A DNA stretch of 54,098 nt from Candidatus Colinaster equi (GCA_018064425.1 JAGHVF010000040.1:1-54098), one strand, 5' to 3'; counted from the first letter of the stretch, positions 31,808-42,105 are shown. Translations and numbers: made by a program. The notes: generated by a model not told the origin, from the sequence alone.

Positions 31808-32914
31808 ATGAAAGAAGTAAATCAAACGAAAATTATGAAACGTGATCCCCTGCCGGATATAATCAGAGGATTTGCAATATTACTTGTTATATTGGGACAT
31901 TGTATTCAAGAAGGAAACGGTGCCGCATTCAGCAACCAGATGCAATATTTTGATGACAGACTATATCAGCTCATCTACAGTTTTCATATGCCGCTTTTTG
32001 CACTTGTTGCCGGATATTTTGCATATCCCTCAATAAAAAAAGCCACTGACAGCTCTTCAAGAAAGAGACTCCTATTTCACAGAGTGTCGGTTTACATAAT
32101 TCCTATCTTTGTTTGGACATTGCTAGAATATATCAGAGAATGTATCGTCAACACGTATTATGGATATAAAGAGATAACCATCACCGGTGTTTTTCCCGAA
32201 TTTGCCATGAAGCTCATTACCAATCACTGGTTTCTATGGTCGATGATTATTTGCTTTGTCATTGTTTATGTTATGCACTATTTTCTTCATGACAATATAT
32301 TCATCTTTTGTTTAGGATTGCTTTCACTTTTCTTTATACCGGATGGATTGAATATGCATGCATACAAATTCCTTATGCCGTTCTATTTTCTTGCATTCTA
32401 TTTTCATAAGAATATAAAGGAAAACAACGATTCGATGTTATGTAAACTAACGCAAAAAATAACGTCACTTTTTTCAAGCAAACGTCTTTTAAGTTTTATT
32501 ATTCTACTAGTTGTTTTTATTGGCTTATTTATGTTTTATGATAAGCGAGCATTCATATATGTAAGCGGTTATAGAATTACCAAGAACATATGGTATCATA
32601 TGCTCATTATAGATGTGTATCGTTTTGTAATAGGACTCATTGGCAGTCTTATGATTATTTCGTTCTGGTCCTTGATTGCAAGTAAAATTAAAAACTACTC
32701 TTTTCCGATTCTACGCGCTTTTGGAACATATAGCCTTGGCGTATATTTGCTAAGCGGTTATATTACTATTCTCGGAATGCGTCGTATAACAGATTCGCTT
32801 AATTACAGCATAATACGTGTAATAGCGGAATCTGTTATAGTTGCCATTATTTCACTGCTAATAACAATAGTAATATCCAAAATACCAATAATCAAAAAGA
32901 TTGTCGGCAAATAG
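31808..32914 (+). CDS. Acyltransferase-3 family membrane protein
   Basis: This 368-residue protein has about ten membrane helices and the family block LPDIIRGFAILLVILGHCIQ with the active-site His, followed by YSFHMPLFALVAGYFAYP. Its length is typical. It is divergent to the other acyltransferase at 30727-31572 and is the only plus-strand gene in the right 47 kb. AAGGAG precedes the ATG. Its stop is two bases from the end of the convergent araD-like gene, with no terminator in between. The substrate is unknown; O-acetylation of surface glycans is a usual role. Confidence 0.9.
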   Translation: MKEVNQTKIMKRDPLPDIIRGFAILLVILGHCIQEGNGAAFSNQMQYFDDRLYQLIYSFHMPLFALVAGYFAYPSIKKATDSSSRKRLLFHRVSVYIIPIFVWTLLEYIRECIVNTYYGYKEITITGVFPEFAMKLITNHWFLWSMIICFVIVYVMHYFLHDNIFIFCLGLLSLFFIPDGLNMHAYKFLMPFYFLAFYFHKNIKENNDSMLCKLTQKITSLFSSKRLLSFIILLVVFIGLFMFYDKRAFIYVSGYRITKNIWYHMLIIDVYRFVIGLIGSLMIISFWSLIASKIKNYSFPILRAFGTYSLGVYLLSGYITILGMRRITDSLNYSIIRVIAESVIVAIISLLITIVISKIPIIKKIVGK

Positions 32915-32916
32915 AA

Positions 32917-33618
32917 TTACTTTTGTCCGTAATATGCATTAGCTCCATGTTTTCTGAAGTAATGCTTGTCCTGCAGTTCGGAAGGTGCAGGAGCTACTTT
33001 GTTATTAATTAATTCTGTTCTGTATGCCATTTTGGCTACTTCTTCAAGAACAACTGCATTATGAACCGCATCTTTTGCATCCTTTCCCCATGCGAAAGGA
33101 CCATGATTCTTACATAACACAGCAGGAACCGCCATAATATCCTTATTCATTTCCTTGAATGAATTTACGATAAGATGACCGGTATTCTCTTCATATGCTT
33201 CATCTATCTCTTCTTTTGTCAAACATCTAAGACAAGGTACTTCTCCATATATGTAATCCGCATGTGTTGTTCCGTAGCATGGAATTGATCTTCCGGCCTG
33301 CGCCCAACTGGTTGCGTAACTTGAATGTGTATGAACAATACCACCTATTTCGGGAAAAGCTTTGTATAGCTCCAAATGTGTTGCTGTATCGGATGACGGA
33401 TTATATCTTCCTTCAACTCGATTTCCATTTAAATCCATAACCACCATATCTTCATATGTAAGTTTATCGTATTCGACACCTGATGGTTTTATTACAAACA
33501 GTCCCGACTCTCTATCAATTCCGCTGACATTTCCCCAGGTAAAAGTTACCAATTCATATTTTGGCAACATCATATTTGCTTCATAGACTTGCTTTTTCAA
33601 TTCTTCCAGCATTTTCAA
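32917..33618 (-). CDS. araD: L-ribulose-5-phosphate 4-epimerase (AraD/class II aldolase family)
   Basis: This 233-residue protein matches AraD over its length, which converts L-ribulose 5-phosphate to D-xylulose 5-phosphate. Family marks are [20 protein letters not shown], the Zn-binding His pair in [25 protein letters not shown] and [10 protein letters not shown]. The close relationship to class II aldolases leaves another sugar-phosphate substrate possible. The start is probably TTG at 33618, eight bases after AAAGGA; an ATG lies two codons later. It is the last gene of the run, 12 bases after the FGGY kinase. No araA isomerase is in the window. Confidence 0.88.
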   Translation of the reverse strand: MKMLEELKKQVYEANMMLPKYELVTFTWGNVSGIDRESGLFVIKPSGVEYDKLTYEDMVVMDLNGNRVEGRYNPSSDTATHLELYKAFPEIGGIVHTHSSYATSWAQAGRSIPCYGTTHADYIYGEVPCLRCLTKEEIDEAYEENTGHLIVNSFKEMNKDIMAVPAVLCKNHGPFAWGKDAKDAVHNAVVLEEVAKMAYRTELINNKVAPAPSELQDKHYFRKHGANAYYGQK

Positions 33619-33630
33619 TCAATCCGTCCT

Positions 33631-35223
33631 TTACATATTTATTGCTGCTTTTTGTGCTTCAAAACCTTTTATGTATTTATCCATATACTTATCAAATCCT
33701 GCAACAGCTTCCTTATCCGGTGCAATTTCGGTACCGCTGTTTCCTGCAAAAATCTTGTCATTTAAGTATTCCTGCAATGAAAGCTTGTCATTTTCCTTGT
33801 ATGCATCAACATAAGACGCAAGTAAAGCCATTCCCCATGGACCACCTTCACCGGCAGTTTCCATTACAGACACAGGGGTATTCATTGCAGCTGCAGCAAT
33901 TGATTGTCCGACTACCGGAGTTTTGAAAAGTCCACCATGACCAAACATCTTATCACACTGTACTTTTTCTTCCTTAAACATAAGATCCAATCCGTATTTC
34001 AATGTTGCAAGTGATGAATATATATGCATTCTCATAAAATTAGCAAGATTGAATTTGTCTTCCGCACTTCTAATAAACATCGGTGCACCTTTATCAAATC
34101 CTGTTACCGGTTCACCGGATACATAATTGTATGATATAAGTCCGCCACAATCCGCATCACCTTTCATTGCTACTTCGAAAAGCTTTGTATATAAAGTGTT
34201 CTTTGAGATTTCATTTCCCATTAACGTTGCAAATTCATCAAAAATATTTACCCAGGCGTTAATATCGGAAGTACAATTATTACAATGTACCATTCCGACT
34301 GCGGCTCCATCCGGTGTAGTTACTACATCTATCTGCGGATATACTTTACTCAAATCTTTCTCAAGTACAACCATTGCAAAAATAGAAGTTCCCGCAGATA
34401 CATTACCCGTTCTGACACCAACGGAATTGGTAGCTACCATTCCCGTTCCTGCATCTCCTTCCGGAGGAGCAAAAGGAATTCCTGCTTCCAAAGAGCCTGA
34501 TACATCCAGTTTTTTAGCTCCTTCTGCAGTAAGTACTCCTGCCACCTGACCTGCAGATAATACTTTTGGTGAAATCTGTCTAAGATTCCAATCATATCCT
34601 TTTGATGCAATAAGCTTATCAAACTTATCAATCATCTTTTGATCAAAATCACCTGTAGAAGAATCAATAGGATACATTCCGGATGCATCGCCCACTCCAA
34701 GAACCTTCTCTCCCGTAAGCTGCCAATGAACATATCCTGCCAATGTTGTAAAGAAAGCTATATCTTTACAATGACTCTCTTCGTTGAGTATTGCCTGGTA
34801 TAAATGTGCAATACTCCATCTTTGAGGAATATTAAAATTGAATTCTTTGGTAAGTTTCTTACTTGCCTGCTCAGTAATTGTATTTCTCCATGTTCTAAAC
34901 GGAACAAGCAATTCACCGTTTTTATCAAAAGCAAGATATCCATGCATCATTGCAGAAAAACCTATAGCCGCAAATCTTCGTACCGTTGCTCCATATTGAC
35001 GACGAACATCAAGTAATAATGCCGCATAACAATGTTGTAATCCGTTCCATACTTCATCAAGAGAATATGTCCATATTCCGTCAACAAGACTGTTCTCCCA
35101 TTCATATGAACCACTCGCAAGCGATGTTCCGTCTGCATCAATCATAACTGCCTTAATCCTGGTTGAACCGAATTCTATACCAAGATATGTCTTACCTGTT
35201 TCAATCAATTCCTTCTTGCCCAT
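33631..35223 (-). CDS. FGGY-family carbohydrate kinase, candidate ribulokinase
   Basis: This 530-residue kinase has the FGGY fold: [17 protein letters not shown] at the N-terminal phosphate-binding loop, [13 protein letters not shown], and a C-terminal [20 protein letters not shown]. It is not a close match to classical AraB as I recall it, but resembles the second, non-orthologous ribulokinase type described as AraK in Clostridium acetobutylicum. Its place before araD supports L-ribulose as substrate (inference). AAAGGAG precedes the ATG. The gene upstream is S-adenosylhomocysteinase, so other pentoses derived from nucleosides cannot be excluded. Confidence 0.82.
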   Translation of the reverse strand: MGKKELIETGKTYLGIEFGSTRIKAVMIDADGTSLASGSYEWENSLVDGIWTYSLDEVWNGLQHCYAALLLDVRRQYGATVRRFAAIGFSAMMHGYLAFDKNGELLVPFRTWRNTITEQASKKLTKEFNFNIPQRWSIAHLYQAILNEESHCKDIAFFTTLAGYVHWQLTGEKVLGVGDASGMYPIDSSTGDFDQKMIDKFDKLIASKGYDWNLRQISPKVLSAGQVAGVLTAEGAKKLDVSGSLEAGIPFAPPEGDAGTGMVATNSVGVRTGNVSAGTSIFAMVVLEKDLSKVYPQIDVVTTPDGAAVGMVHCNNCTSDINAWVNIFDEFATLMGNEISKNTLYTKLFEVAMKGDADCGGLISYNYVSGEPVTGFDKGAPMFIRSAEDKFNLANFMRMHIYSSLATLKYGLDLMFKEEKVQCDKMFGHGGLFKTPVVGQSIAAAAMNTPVSVMETAGEGGPWGMALLASYVDAYKENDKLSLQEYLNDKIFAGNSGTEIAPDKEAVAGFDKYMDKYIKGFEAQKAAINM

Positions 35224-35269
35224 TACAAACTCCTTTGCAATTTCTCTTTTCTACCCTTTAAATCTACTG

Positions 35270-36511
35270 TTAGAGCGATGCGTTAAGATATTCTTCCTGC
35301 TCCGGTGTAAGCTTGTCTATTTCCTTACCTAAGAATTTAAGTTTTCTGTATGCAACATCCATATCTACATCCTTAGGAACATCAATTAACTTTTCGGTTA
35401 ATTCATTTTGATGTTCAACCAAATATTTTGCAGACAATGCCTGAATTGCAAAACTCATATCCATTATCTCAGCCGGATGTCCGTCGCCTGCTGCAAGATT
35501 AACCAATCTGCCTTCAGCAATTACGCAAATCCACTGACCGGTAGGAAGCTTATATCCCATAATATTGTTACGCATTTCTTTACTTTCCACAGCCATAGCA
35601 CGAAGTCCTGCCATATCTACTTCGCAGTCAAAATGTCCGGCATTTGTAAGTATTGCGCCATCTTTCATTACAGCAAAATCTTCTGCATCAATAACTTTGT
35701 CACAACCGGTTACTGTAACAAAGAAATCACCAAGCTTTGCTGCTTCATTCATTGGCATTACATCAAATCCGTCCATTACGGCTTCTATTGCTTTTACAGG
35801 ATTTACTTCCGTAACAATTACTCTGGCACCGAGTCCCTTTGCTCTCATTGCCACACCTTTTCCACACCAGCCATAACCGGCTACAACAACATACTTTCCG
35901 GCTACAATAAGATTGGTTGTTCTGTTAATACCATCCCAAACTGACTGGCCTGTTCCATATCTGTTATCAAAAAGATGTTTACAATCGGCATTGTTTACTC
36001 TTACCATAGGAAAACGAAGTTCACCTTTACGATTCATCGCTTCAAGTCTAATTATACCCGTTGTTGTTTCTTCACATCCACCGATTACTTGCGGAATTAA
36101 ATCAGTAAATTCTGTATGCATCATATGAACCAAATCTCCGCCGTCATCAATAATAATATTAGGTCCAATACTCAACACACTTCTGATATGTTTATTGTAT
36201 TCTTCTTCTGTTACACCATGCCATGCATAGACATTAAGTCCTGCTTTTACAAGGGCGGCCGCTACATCGTCCTGTGTTGATAAAGGGTTGGAACCGGTAA
36301 TATACATTGTGGCACCACCTGCTGCCAACACCTTACATAAATATGCTGTCTTTGCCTCAAGGTGTACCGACAAAGCTATCTTCTTTCCTTCGAACGGCTT
36401 TGTTTTACTAAATTCTTGCTCTAATGTACGAAGCAAATCACAATTTCTCTTTACCCATTCAATTTTTCTTTCACCTGATTCGGCCAGGTTAATGTCTTTG
36501 ATTTCACTCAT
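35270..36511 (-). CDS. ahcY: S-adenosylhomocysteinase
   Basis: This 413-residue enzyme splits S-adenosylhomocysteine into adenosine and homocysteine with bound NAD. Marks are LSVHLEAKTAYLCKVLAAGG, IIIDDGGDLVHMMH, the NAD loop VVAGYGWCGKGVAMRAKGLG and the C-terminal AAGDGHPAEIMDMSFA. It is shorter than the eukaryotic form and typical of a bacterial one. Many Firmicutes use Pfs plus LuxS instead, so its presence is worth noting. AAAGGAG precedes the ATG. It is followed by the FGGY kinase after 46 bases. Confidence 0.94.
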   Translation of the reverse strand: MSEIKDINLAESGERKIEWVKRNCDLLRTLEQEFSKTKPFEGKKIALSVHLEAKTAYLCKVLAAGGATMYITGSNPLSTQDDVAAALVKAGLNVYAWHGVTEEEYNKHIRSVLSIGPNIIIDDGGDLVHMMHTEFTDLIPQVIGGCEETTTGIIRLEAMNRKGELRFPMVRVNNADCKHLFDNRYGTGQSVWDGINRTTNLIVAGKYVVVAGYGWCGKGVAMRAKGLGARVIVTEVNPVKAIEAVMDGFDVMPMNEAAKLGDFFVTVTGCDKVIDAEDFAVMKDGAILTNAGHFDCEVDMAGLRAMAVESKEMRNNIMGYKLPTGQWICVIAEGRLVNLAAGDGHPAEIMDMSFAIQALSAKYLVEHQNELTEKLIDVPKDVDMDVAYRKLKFLGKEIDKLTPEQEEYLNASL

Positions 36512-36591
36512 TTTTGTTAATCTCCTTTTCTACATTAATCTTGTTTCGCCGAATTTTTATCGTTGGTCGGTCCTACCTTTCAACATCTATG

Positions 36592-37551
36592 CTACAGATC
36601 TACTCTGTTGCGCACTTCATTATTAACAAAAGCCTCAATATTTTTATAGACTTCATTCGCACATCTTTGTCTTGCTTCTACACTTGCCCATGCCATATGA
36701 GGTGTAATCAACAATTTTCTACTATCTTTAATTGCTGATAATGGATTGTCTTTCTGCATTGGCTCAACACTAAGCACATCCAAACCGGCACCTGCAATCA
36801 TATCTTTCTCCAATGCCTGTCTCAAATCCTCTTCATTTACTACCGGACCACGTGATACATTAACAAGTATCGCTGTTTTTTTCATCTTACTAAACGCATC
36901 CATATTCATAATACCCAACGTTTTTTCAGACAGCGGACAATGAAGAGACAATATATCCGACCTACTAAGTAAATCTTCAAAACCGACTTCCTCATATCCT
37001 GCATCGGTCTTGGTACCTGATGCGGAATAATGAATAACATGACAACCGAAGGCAGTTGCAATTTTTGCAACAGCTTTTCCGATATTGCCCATACCGATTA
37101 TTCCCCATGTTTTACCATCCAATTCACAAAATCTCTCATCAAAATTGCAAAAACCGGATTGTGCACTATATTTCCCTGATTTAACATAATCATCATAGTA
37201 ATTTATTTTTTCCAATACATATAATGCTAACGCAAATGTATGCTGTGCAACCGATTGAGTCGAATATGCTTTCACATTACATACTGCAATGCCTCGCTTG
37301 CGACAATATTTCAAATCAATATTATCATAGCCGGTTGCCGTAATGCACAATAGCTTAACGTTCTTGGCATCCTTGAGCATTTCCTCATTCATTTTTGCTT
37401 TATTGAAAATTACAACATCTGCATCTTTAATGTGCTCCTTATTATTCTGAGCCTCATCTGATACATATTCCTCAAAGTCGCCAAAGTCTTTAAATATGCT
37501 TGTATCAATATCGTAACCTAACGTATTACGATCCAGTTCAACAATTTTCAC
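36592..37551 (-). CDS. D-2-hydroxyacid dehydrogenase
   Basis: This 319-residue NAD(P)-dependent enzyme interconverts a D-2-hydroxyacid and a 2-oxoacid. The nucleotide motif is GIIGMGNIGKAVAKIA. Catalytic Arg is in LVNVSRGPVVNE, Glu in the LDVLSVEPM region and His in LITPHMAW. It is closest in style to hydroxypyruvate/glycerate dehydrogenases, but the substrate is not certain. The start codon is GTG at 37551 with GAAGGAG upstream. It lies between pncB and ahcY with short gaps. Confidence 0.9.
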   Translation of the reverse strand: MKIVELDRNTLGYDIDTSIFKDFGDFEEYVSDEAQNNKEHIKDADVVIFNKAKMNEEMLKDAKNVKLLCITATGYDNIDLKYCRKRGIAVCNVKAYSTQSVAQHTFALALYVLEKINYYDDYVKSGKYSAQSGFCNFDERFCELDGKTWGIIGMGNIGKAVAKIATAFGCHVIHYSASGTKTDAGYEEVGFEDLLSRSDILSLHCPLSEKTLGIMNMDAFSKMKKTAILVNVSRGPVVNEEDLRQALEKDMIAGAGLDVLSVEPMQKDNPLSAIKDSRKLLITPHMAWASVEARQRCANEVYKNIEAFVNNEVRNRVDL

Positions 37552-37563
37552 AAGTCTCTCCTT

Positions 37564-38787
37564 CTATACTCTTAAAGAATTGTTTCCTGTCTCATGTGTC
37601 ATTCTCCAGTTAATACATCTTTCCAAATAATGAGAATACTCCGGACTCTTACATATACCTTTTCCTTCATCATCCGATAATTTAGCAACATCCATTCCGT
37701 TACATGCAGTTGTCTTCATTACAATGTTAAGAGGAGGAACACATGTATCGTTAGCAATATATGTTCCTATTCCAAAAGCGGTTTTTATTTTTCCTTCAAA
37801 GTATCTCTTAATTGCGGTTGCTTTTTCAAAATTGAGACTATCACTGAATAACAACATCTTAGTCTTTGGATCAATACCCAAAGATTCATAATGCTCAATC
37901 ATTCTATCTCCCCATTTATACGGATCACCGCTATCATGTCTGACACCACTGAATAATGTAGCATAAGTTAACTGGAAGTCTTTCAAAAAGCACTCTGTTG
38001 TTATCGCATCGGTAAGAGCAGTTCCGTTTAAGACACCGTACTCTTTAACCCATGCATCAAGTGCATACCAATTGGAAAATGCAGGATTATGTTTATGATT
38101 GCCTTGGCCGACACACATTATCCATTCATGAGCCATAGTACCGACTGCAGTAATATTATACTTCTTTGCTAAATAAACATTTGATGTTCCGACAAATGTT
38201 GAATTCTCGAATTTTGCTTCTTTCAACTTGGCAATTGCCATTTCCTGTGCCTCACCGGACAGTCTTCTTCTGAGGCCAAATTCGGAAAATGCGCCTAATT
38301 CATATTTTCCGCTATATATCCCATCTATCTTTTCTTCCAACTTTTCCTTATAACTTTGAATCAGCTCATTGTAATCATACGCCATTCTAAAGTACACTTC
38401 ATTAACAATAGCAAGTGTAGGAATTTCATACATTGATGTATTAAGCCATGTACCCCTTGTTTCAATCGAAAGTCCGCATTCTGCATCCGCCTCAATTGTA
38501 AAGTCTTCATATCTGGGCTTCCATAATCTAAGGAAATCAACATATGATCCTTTTATCCATTTTATATTGTGCAAATAATCTAATTCTTCCTCGGAAAATC
38601 TTAAGTCACAATACATACGTATCTGTCTCTTTATCTCCTCAACCATTTCCGATGTAAAATGAACATCCTGATTTCTACATTTAAATGACCAGGTTGTCTT
38701 ATAATCACTAAATTGATGATATATTGCTTGTCCCATTGAAAATTTGTATGCATCTGTTTCCAGTAAACTGGTTATAATTGCATTCAT
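37564..38787 (-). CDS. pncB: Nicotinate phosphoribosyltransferase
   Basis: This 407-residue enzyme makes nicotinate mononucleotide from nicotinate and PRPP in the NAD salvage pathway. Marks are LLETDAYKFSMGQAIYHQF at the N-terminus, FVGTSNVYLAKKYN, GTMAHEWIMCVGQGNHKHNP with the His that is phosphorylated in the family, and SGVRHDSGDPYKWGDRMI. Length is normal. AAAGGAG precedes the ATG. It lies between a GNAT gene and a hydroxyacid dehydrogenase. Confidence 0.95.
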   Translation of the reverse strand: MNAIITSLLETDAYKFSMGQAIYHQFSDYKTTWSFKCRNQDVHFTSEMVEEIKRQIRMYCDLRFSEEELDYLHNIKWIKGSYVDFLRLWKPRYEDFTIEADAECGLSIETRGTWLNTSMYEIPTLAIVNEVYFRMAYDYNELIQSYKEKLEEKIDGIYSGKYELGAFSEFGLRRRLSGEAQEMAIAKLKEAKFENSTFVGTSNVYLAKKYNITAVGTMAHEWIMCVGQGNHKHNPAFSNWYALDAWVKEYGVLNGTALTDAITTECFLKDFQLTYATLFSGVRHDSGDPYKWGDRMIEHYESLGIDPKTKMLLFSDSLNFEKATAIKRYFEGKIKTAFGIGTYIANDTCVPPLNIVMKTTACNGMDVAKLSDDEGKGICKSPEYSHYLERCINWRMTHETGNNSLRV

Positions 38788-38814
38788 ATGATTATCTCCT
38801 TTTCATATTAAAAA

Positions 38815-39639
38815 TTAGACGTCGTTTTCAAATACTCTTGTGACTTTATCCTCTATCTTTGCTACATATATTTCTGCAAATGCAGGAAGAAATCCCGACT
38901 TTATTGCTACAGTTCTTGACAGCGCATGTGCTTCGCCTGTTCCGTAAAATGGTAATTTTCCTTTCTTTACTATTTCCTGTTTAATTGCTGTAGTCAATTT
39001 TACCGCAAGTCCTTCGTTTCTGTACTCCTTCGCTACATCTATTCCTATCTGCCATACATACTCACCATCATTACTTGCTCCGGCCATTCCTTTAAGAGTT
39101 TCTTGAGATAAATCAATATGATTGGCATCATATTTTTTTGAAGAGATATCCGGTGCTCCCACGGCAATAACATCCGGCTGCGTAGGTGAATAACAAAGTG
39201 CATTATGAAATCTGTTATTTTCCCTCATTTTTTCAATATCATCTTTAGAATACCACATGTATTCCTTTGGAGTCTCAATATATTTTGCATCTTCATCCGG
39301 TAAAAAGAAAATGTGTGTATCAACTATCTCTCGACCATATTCATTAAGTATTCTATCTATCTTGCGAAGTCTTCCAAAATTGAAGAACCACTCTGCCGGA
39401 TAGTCTTTAAGTATTTCTTCCCAGCCGGGTAGCATTTCTTCATCTGCCATCACATATGCGGTCCCCATAAAAACTACTACACGAAAGAACGGATCCATTT
39501 TATTGATTTTTCTGCTTCCCTGTAACACTTTTGTAGGTGCCAAATATATATCATCTTTCAATTTGTATGCTTCTTTCAGATTGCAATCCAGTTCAATCTG
39601 CTTTCGCATAGTCTCCATATGTTCTTTTGATATTCTCAT
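38815..39639 (-). CDS. GNAT-family N-acetyltransferase
   Basis: This 274-residue protein has a C-terminal GNAT domain: WQIGIDVAKEYRNEGLAVKL carries the acetyl-CoA loop pattern and TVAIKSGFLPAF the last strand. The N-terminal 120 residues form an extra domain with no clear family. The substrate is unknown. No strong ribosome site precedes the ATG; the gene begins ten bases after the stop of the preceding gene, so translation may depend on it. Confidence 0.82.
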   Translation of the reverse strand: MRISKEHMETMRKQIELDCNLKEAYKLKDDIYLAPTKVLQGSRKINKMDPFFRVVVFMGTAYVMADEEMLPGWEEILKDYPAEWFFNFGRLRKIDRILNEYGREIVDTHIFFLPDEDAKYIETPKEYMWYSKDDIEKMRENNRFHNALCYSPTQPDVIAVGAPDISSKKYDANHIDLSQETLKGMAGASNDGEYVWQIGIDVAKEYRNEGLAVKLTTAIKQEIVKKGKLPFYGTGEAHALSRTVAIKSGFLPAFAEIYVAKIEDKVTRVFENDV

Positions 39640-39648
39640 ATTTAATCA

Positions 39649-40443
39649 CTAATTTTCCTTTACTCTGTATAAGTATGATCTTCCGTCTTTTTCATCAAGT
39701 CTCTCTATCACACCGGTTATTCTCAATAGCCCTATCACTCTGCCAACATCGCTTTTTCTTATTTTCGCTGCCTTTGCAAAAATTGCCGATGTAAATTTTT
39801 CCGGAAGATCCATGGGAACAAACATCATGTAATCCTTGGGATTACTTAAAACAATTTCATTCGTCAAATCCAGCGGAATTCTATCGTATCTTACAGCACC
39901 GTATTTTTTTCTGTCTTTTGATCTGCCTGTAAGAAGCTTATATTCCAACATATCCATATATAGCAATATAATGTGAAAATGCGGGTGGTTTACATAATCT
40001 CGGACGGCATACATTTCTTTGAAGCCGGTATAATCATTTCCGTATTTGATATTTCTTCCGGATTCATTTAATTCTCCGGTCAAAGGATCAATCCATATTA
40101 TTTTTTTATGATCCGGTATCGGCAAAACAACCGTAACATCATAATCTTTTAAAAATATATCCAGCTTAGGTTTAAGTCTTGACCATTCTCTGGTCTGAAT
40201 CTCATATATTTTTCCGTATGTTCCGTCTTCATCTCTACATTCCAATCCTGCTTTTGATTGAATGTATATATCCGCACATTTTCCTTCAATCGGAATCTCC
40301 TGACAATCTTCATTCGGCTCATAATAATTTTTTACTACAGCATGAATTGTTTTCTCGGATAACGTTCCTATCTGTTTACGTATTCTTTCTTCACCTATTA
40401 CTTTATCTTTTGCTTGTTGCCATTTAATATTATTTGGATTCAT
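39649..40443 (-). CDS. Unknown protein, possible PD-(D/E)XK-type nuclease with winged helix
   Basis: I do not recognise a named family for this 264-residue protein. Residues 25-110 run as HAVVKNYYE, then EIPIEGKCADIYIQ and KIYEIQTREWSRL, followed by VTVVLPI and KKIIWID. An Asp in a strand followed by Glu-x-Gln in the next is the active-site pattern of the restriction-endonuclease fold. The last 60 residues (KAAKIRKSDVGRVIGLLRIT, GVIERLDEKDGRSYLYRV) look like a winged helix. DNA cleavage or repair is a guess. The ATG has only a weak AAAGAA before it. Confidence 0.6.
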   Translation of the reverse strand: MNPNNIKWQQAKDKVIGEERIRKQIGTLSEKTIHAVVKNYYEPNEDCQEIPIEGKCADIYIQSKAGLECRDEDGTYGKIYEIQTREWSRLKPKLDIFLKDYDVTVVLPIPDHKKIIWIDPLTGELNESGRNIKYGNDYTGFKEMYAVRDYVNHPHFHIILLYMDMLEYKLLTGRSKDRKKYGAVRYDRIPLDLTNEIVLSNPKDYMMFVPMDLPEKFTSAIFAKAAKIRKSDVGRVIGLLRITGVIERLDEKDGRSYLYRVKEN

Positions 40444-40460
40444 TTCTTTATACCAAATCA

Positions 40461-40480
40461 GCCCGAGTTTTCACTCGGGC
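40461..40480 (-). other. Strong hairpin between two genes, possible weak terminator
   Basis: GCCCGAGT and ACTCGGGC form a perfect 8-bp GC-rich stem with a 4-base loop. It lies after the DUF4173-like gene and before the gene at 39649-40443. The sequence after it on the minus strand (TGATTTGG) is not a T run, so it may weaken or process the transcript instead of ending it. Confidence 0.5.
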
Positions 40481-40500
40481 CATTATTTCAGAAATTGTAC

Positions 40501-42096
40501 TTAGTATGCATAATTCTTATATGCCAGTTTAGCCAAATATCTTGATACGTTAAATGTTCTTACATTCATCTTTTTCATTGGACTATCATATTCATCAATA
40601 TCATCTTCAAACTTATTTATATACCTATCCATCTGATTCATTGAATATTCATCATCAATTTCACATAACACATCGTAATTGTTTAACAGAACAGGGGCTG
40701 CGTCTAATGACAATTCATGCGTCAAGTAATGAACATCTACACATTCCATATTTCCGTTTTCCATTTTCCATATATTATATTGAGCAATCAACGCTGTCGG
40801 ATGAATATATATAAGTACTATTGTTGTTATTGTTACTGTCAATAATCCGAATTTGAATAATTGGAACAAATCATTGTATATGAAGATAATTATACCTACC
40901 ATCAATACAGCAATTACCGCCAAAACAACAAATGCATATACTCTTTTACGAGTCAATCCGTAATTATCTACATACATATACAATCTATATGCACTTGACG
41001 CTATCATAATATATGTACATACACATATCAAAGTAAGCAATATTTTAAGTACTTTACTTTCTTTGAATAGTTGTATTCCGACAATAACAAGTACCACATT
41101 AATAATACATATTGCCAGCAATTCATAAAAACCTTCTTGAGCATACTTTGCATATGTATAATTATACGGTAATTCATTTCCTCCAAAAAACAGATATCTA
41201 ATCTGTATCAGACAAAAGAGTACATACACAAATGATATAAGTGATGAAACCGTAATCGCAAGAATAGGCTCATGTGTCTTTGTATTCTTGTTCGGTAACT
41301 CTATATTCTTCATTTCAAGGAAGCGCATTAATGTAAAAGAAACAATGTATATAACGATTGTCATAACAATAACGCCTACAACGTCCCATATATTTAATAT
41401 TTCCAATATGGCATCAACTGCCTCTTTGAAAAAAACATCAGCTTTACACAATATTGCTATAAGAACTATAAGTAATGGAATTGATATGGCGATTCCAATT
41501 ATTACATACAAAATTTTGCTTTTTTCCTTTGGAAGTGGATTACCTTCCTCATCATATTTAGTTTTCTTTATTTTTTGACAGAAGACCGCAAAATCCGTAA
41601 ACGGCGTTCCCAAATTTTCTACAAAGCCGCCGATAAGAAAACCTATCGCATTGATATATTTTATAAGCTGCCATTCGCTTTCATCATATAGTGATTGTAA
41701 ACAATAAATCATCACAAGAATGAAAATCATTACTTTTCCGAAACCGGTTAACTGTTTATCCTCGGTTAAAAACATTCCTGTTCCGATTATTACAATTGAT
41801 ATTGTATATATCCAATCGCTTTTTCTAATACAGGATTCCATTTTCATTAAGCTTAAGTTGATGAAAATAACCGTTGCGATTGAAAAGAACATAAAAAACA
41901 GTCCTCTTGGATTCTTGTATAAACATATTGTCGATACAATTGCATAAATAAGTGTTGTCAATCCATATGTACTGACTCTTTCAATCTTTGGTTTTTTCGA
42001 AAATAACGGTCTGTTTGGAACATTTTGTACACCTGATTGCATTACCGATGGATTTGTTTCCGGTCTTTTATAAAATACTTGTGTCTCGTTTTCCAT
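40501..42096 (-). CDS. DUF4173-like integral membrane protein
   Basis: This 531-residue protein has about twelve hydrophobic segments after a hydrophilic start of 45 residues. The stretch YAQEGFYELLAICIINVVLV and the later MYVDNYGLTRKRVYAFVVL are marks I associate with DUF4173/DUF4153 membrane proteins. The C-terminal 90 residues are hydrophilic and acidic. Its function is not known. AGGAGG precedes the ATG, and it follows cysK by nine bases, so it belongs to that operon. Confidence 0.82.
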   Translation of the reverse strand: MENETQVFYKRPETNPSVMQSGVQNVPNRPLFSKKPKIERVSTYGLTTLIYAIVSTICLYKNPRGLFFMFFSIATVIFINLSLMKMESCIRKSDWIYTISIVIIGTGMFLTEDKQLTGFGKVMIFILVMIYCLQSLYDESEWQLIKYINAIGFLIGGFVENLGTPFTDFAVFCQKIKKTKYDEEGNPLPKEKSKILYVIIGIAISIPLLIVLIAILCKADVFFKEAVDAILEILNIWDVVGVIVMTIVIYIVSFTLMRFLEMKNIELPNKNTKTHEPILAITVSSLISFVYVLFCLIQIRYLFFGGNELPYNYTYAKYAQEGFYELLAICIINVVLVIVGIQLFKESKVLKILLTLICVCTYIMIASSAYRLYMYVDNYGLTRKRVYAFVVLAVIAVLMVGIIIFIYNDLFQLFKFGLLTVTITTIVLIYIHPTALIAQYNIWKMENGNMECVDVHYLTHELSLDAAPVLLNNYDVLCEIDDEYSMNQMDRYINKFEDDIDEYDSPMKKMNVRTFNVSRYLAKLAYKNYAY

Positions 42097-42105
42097 TTTT
42101 GCCTC

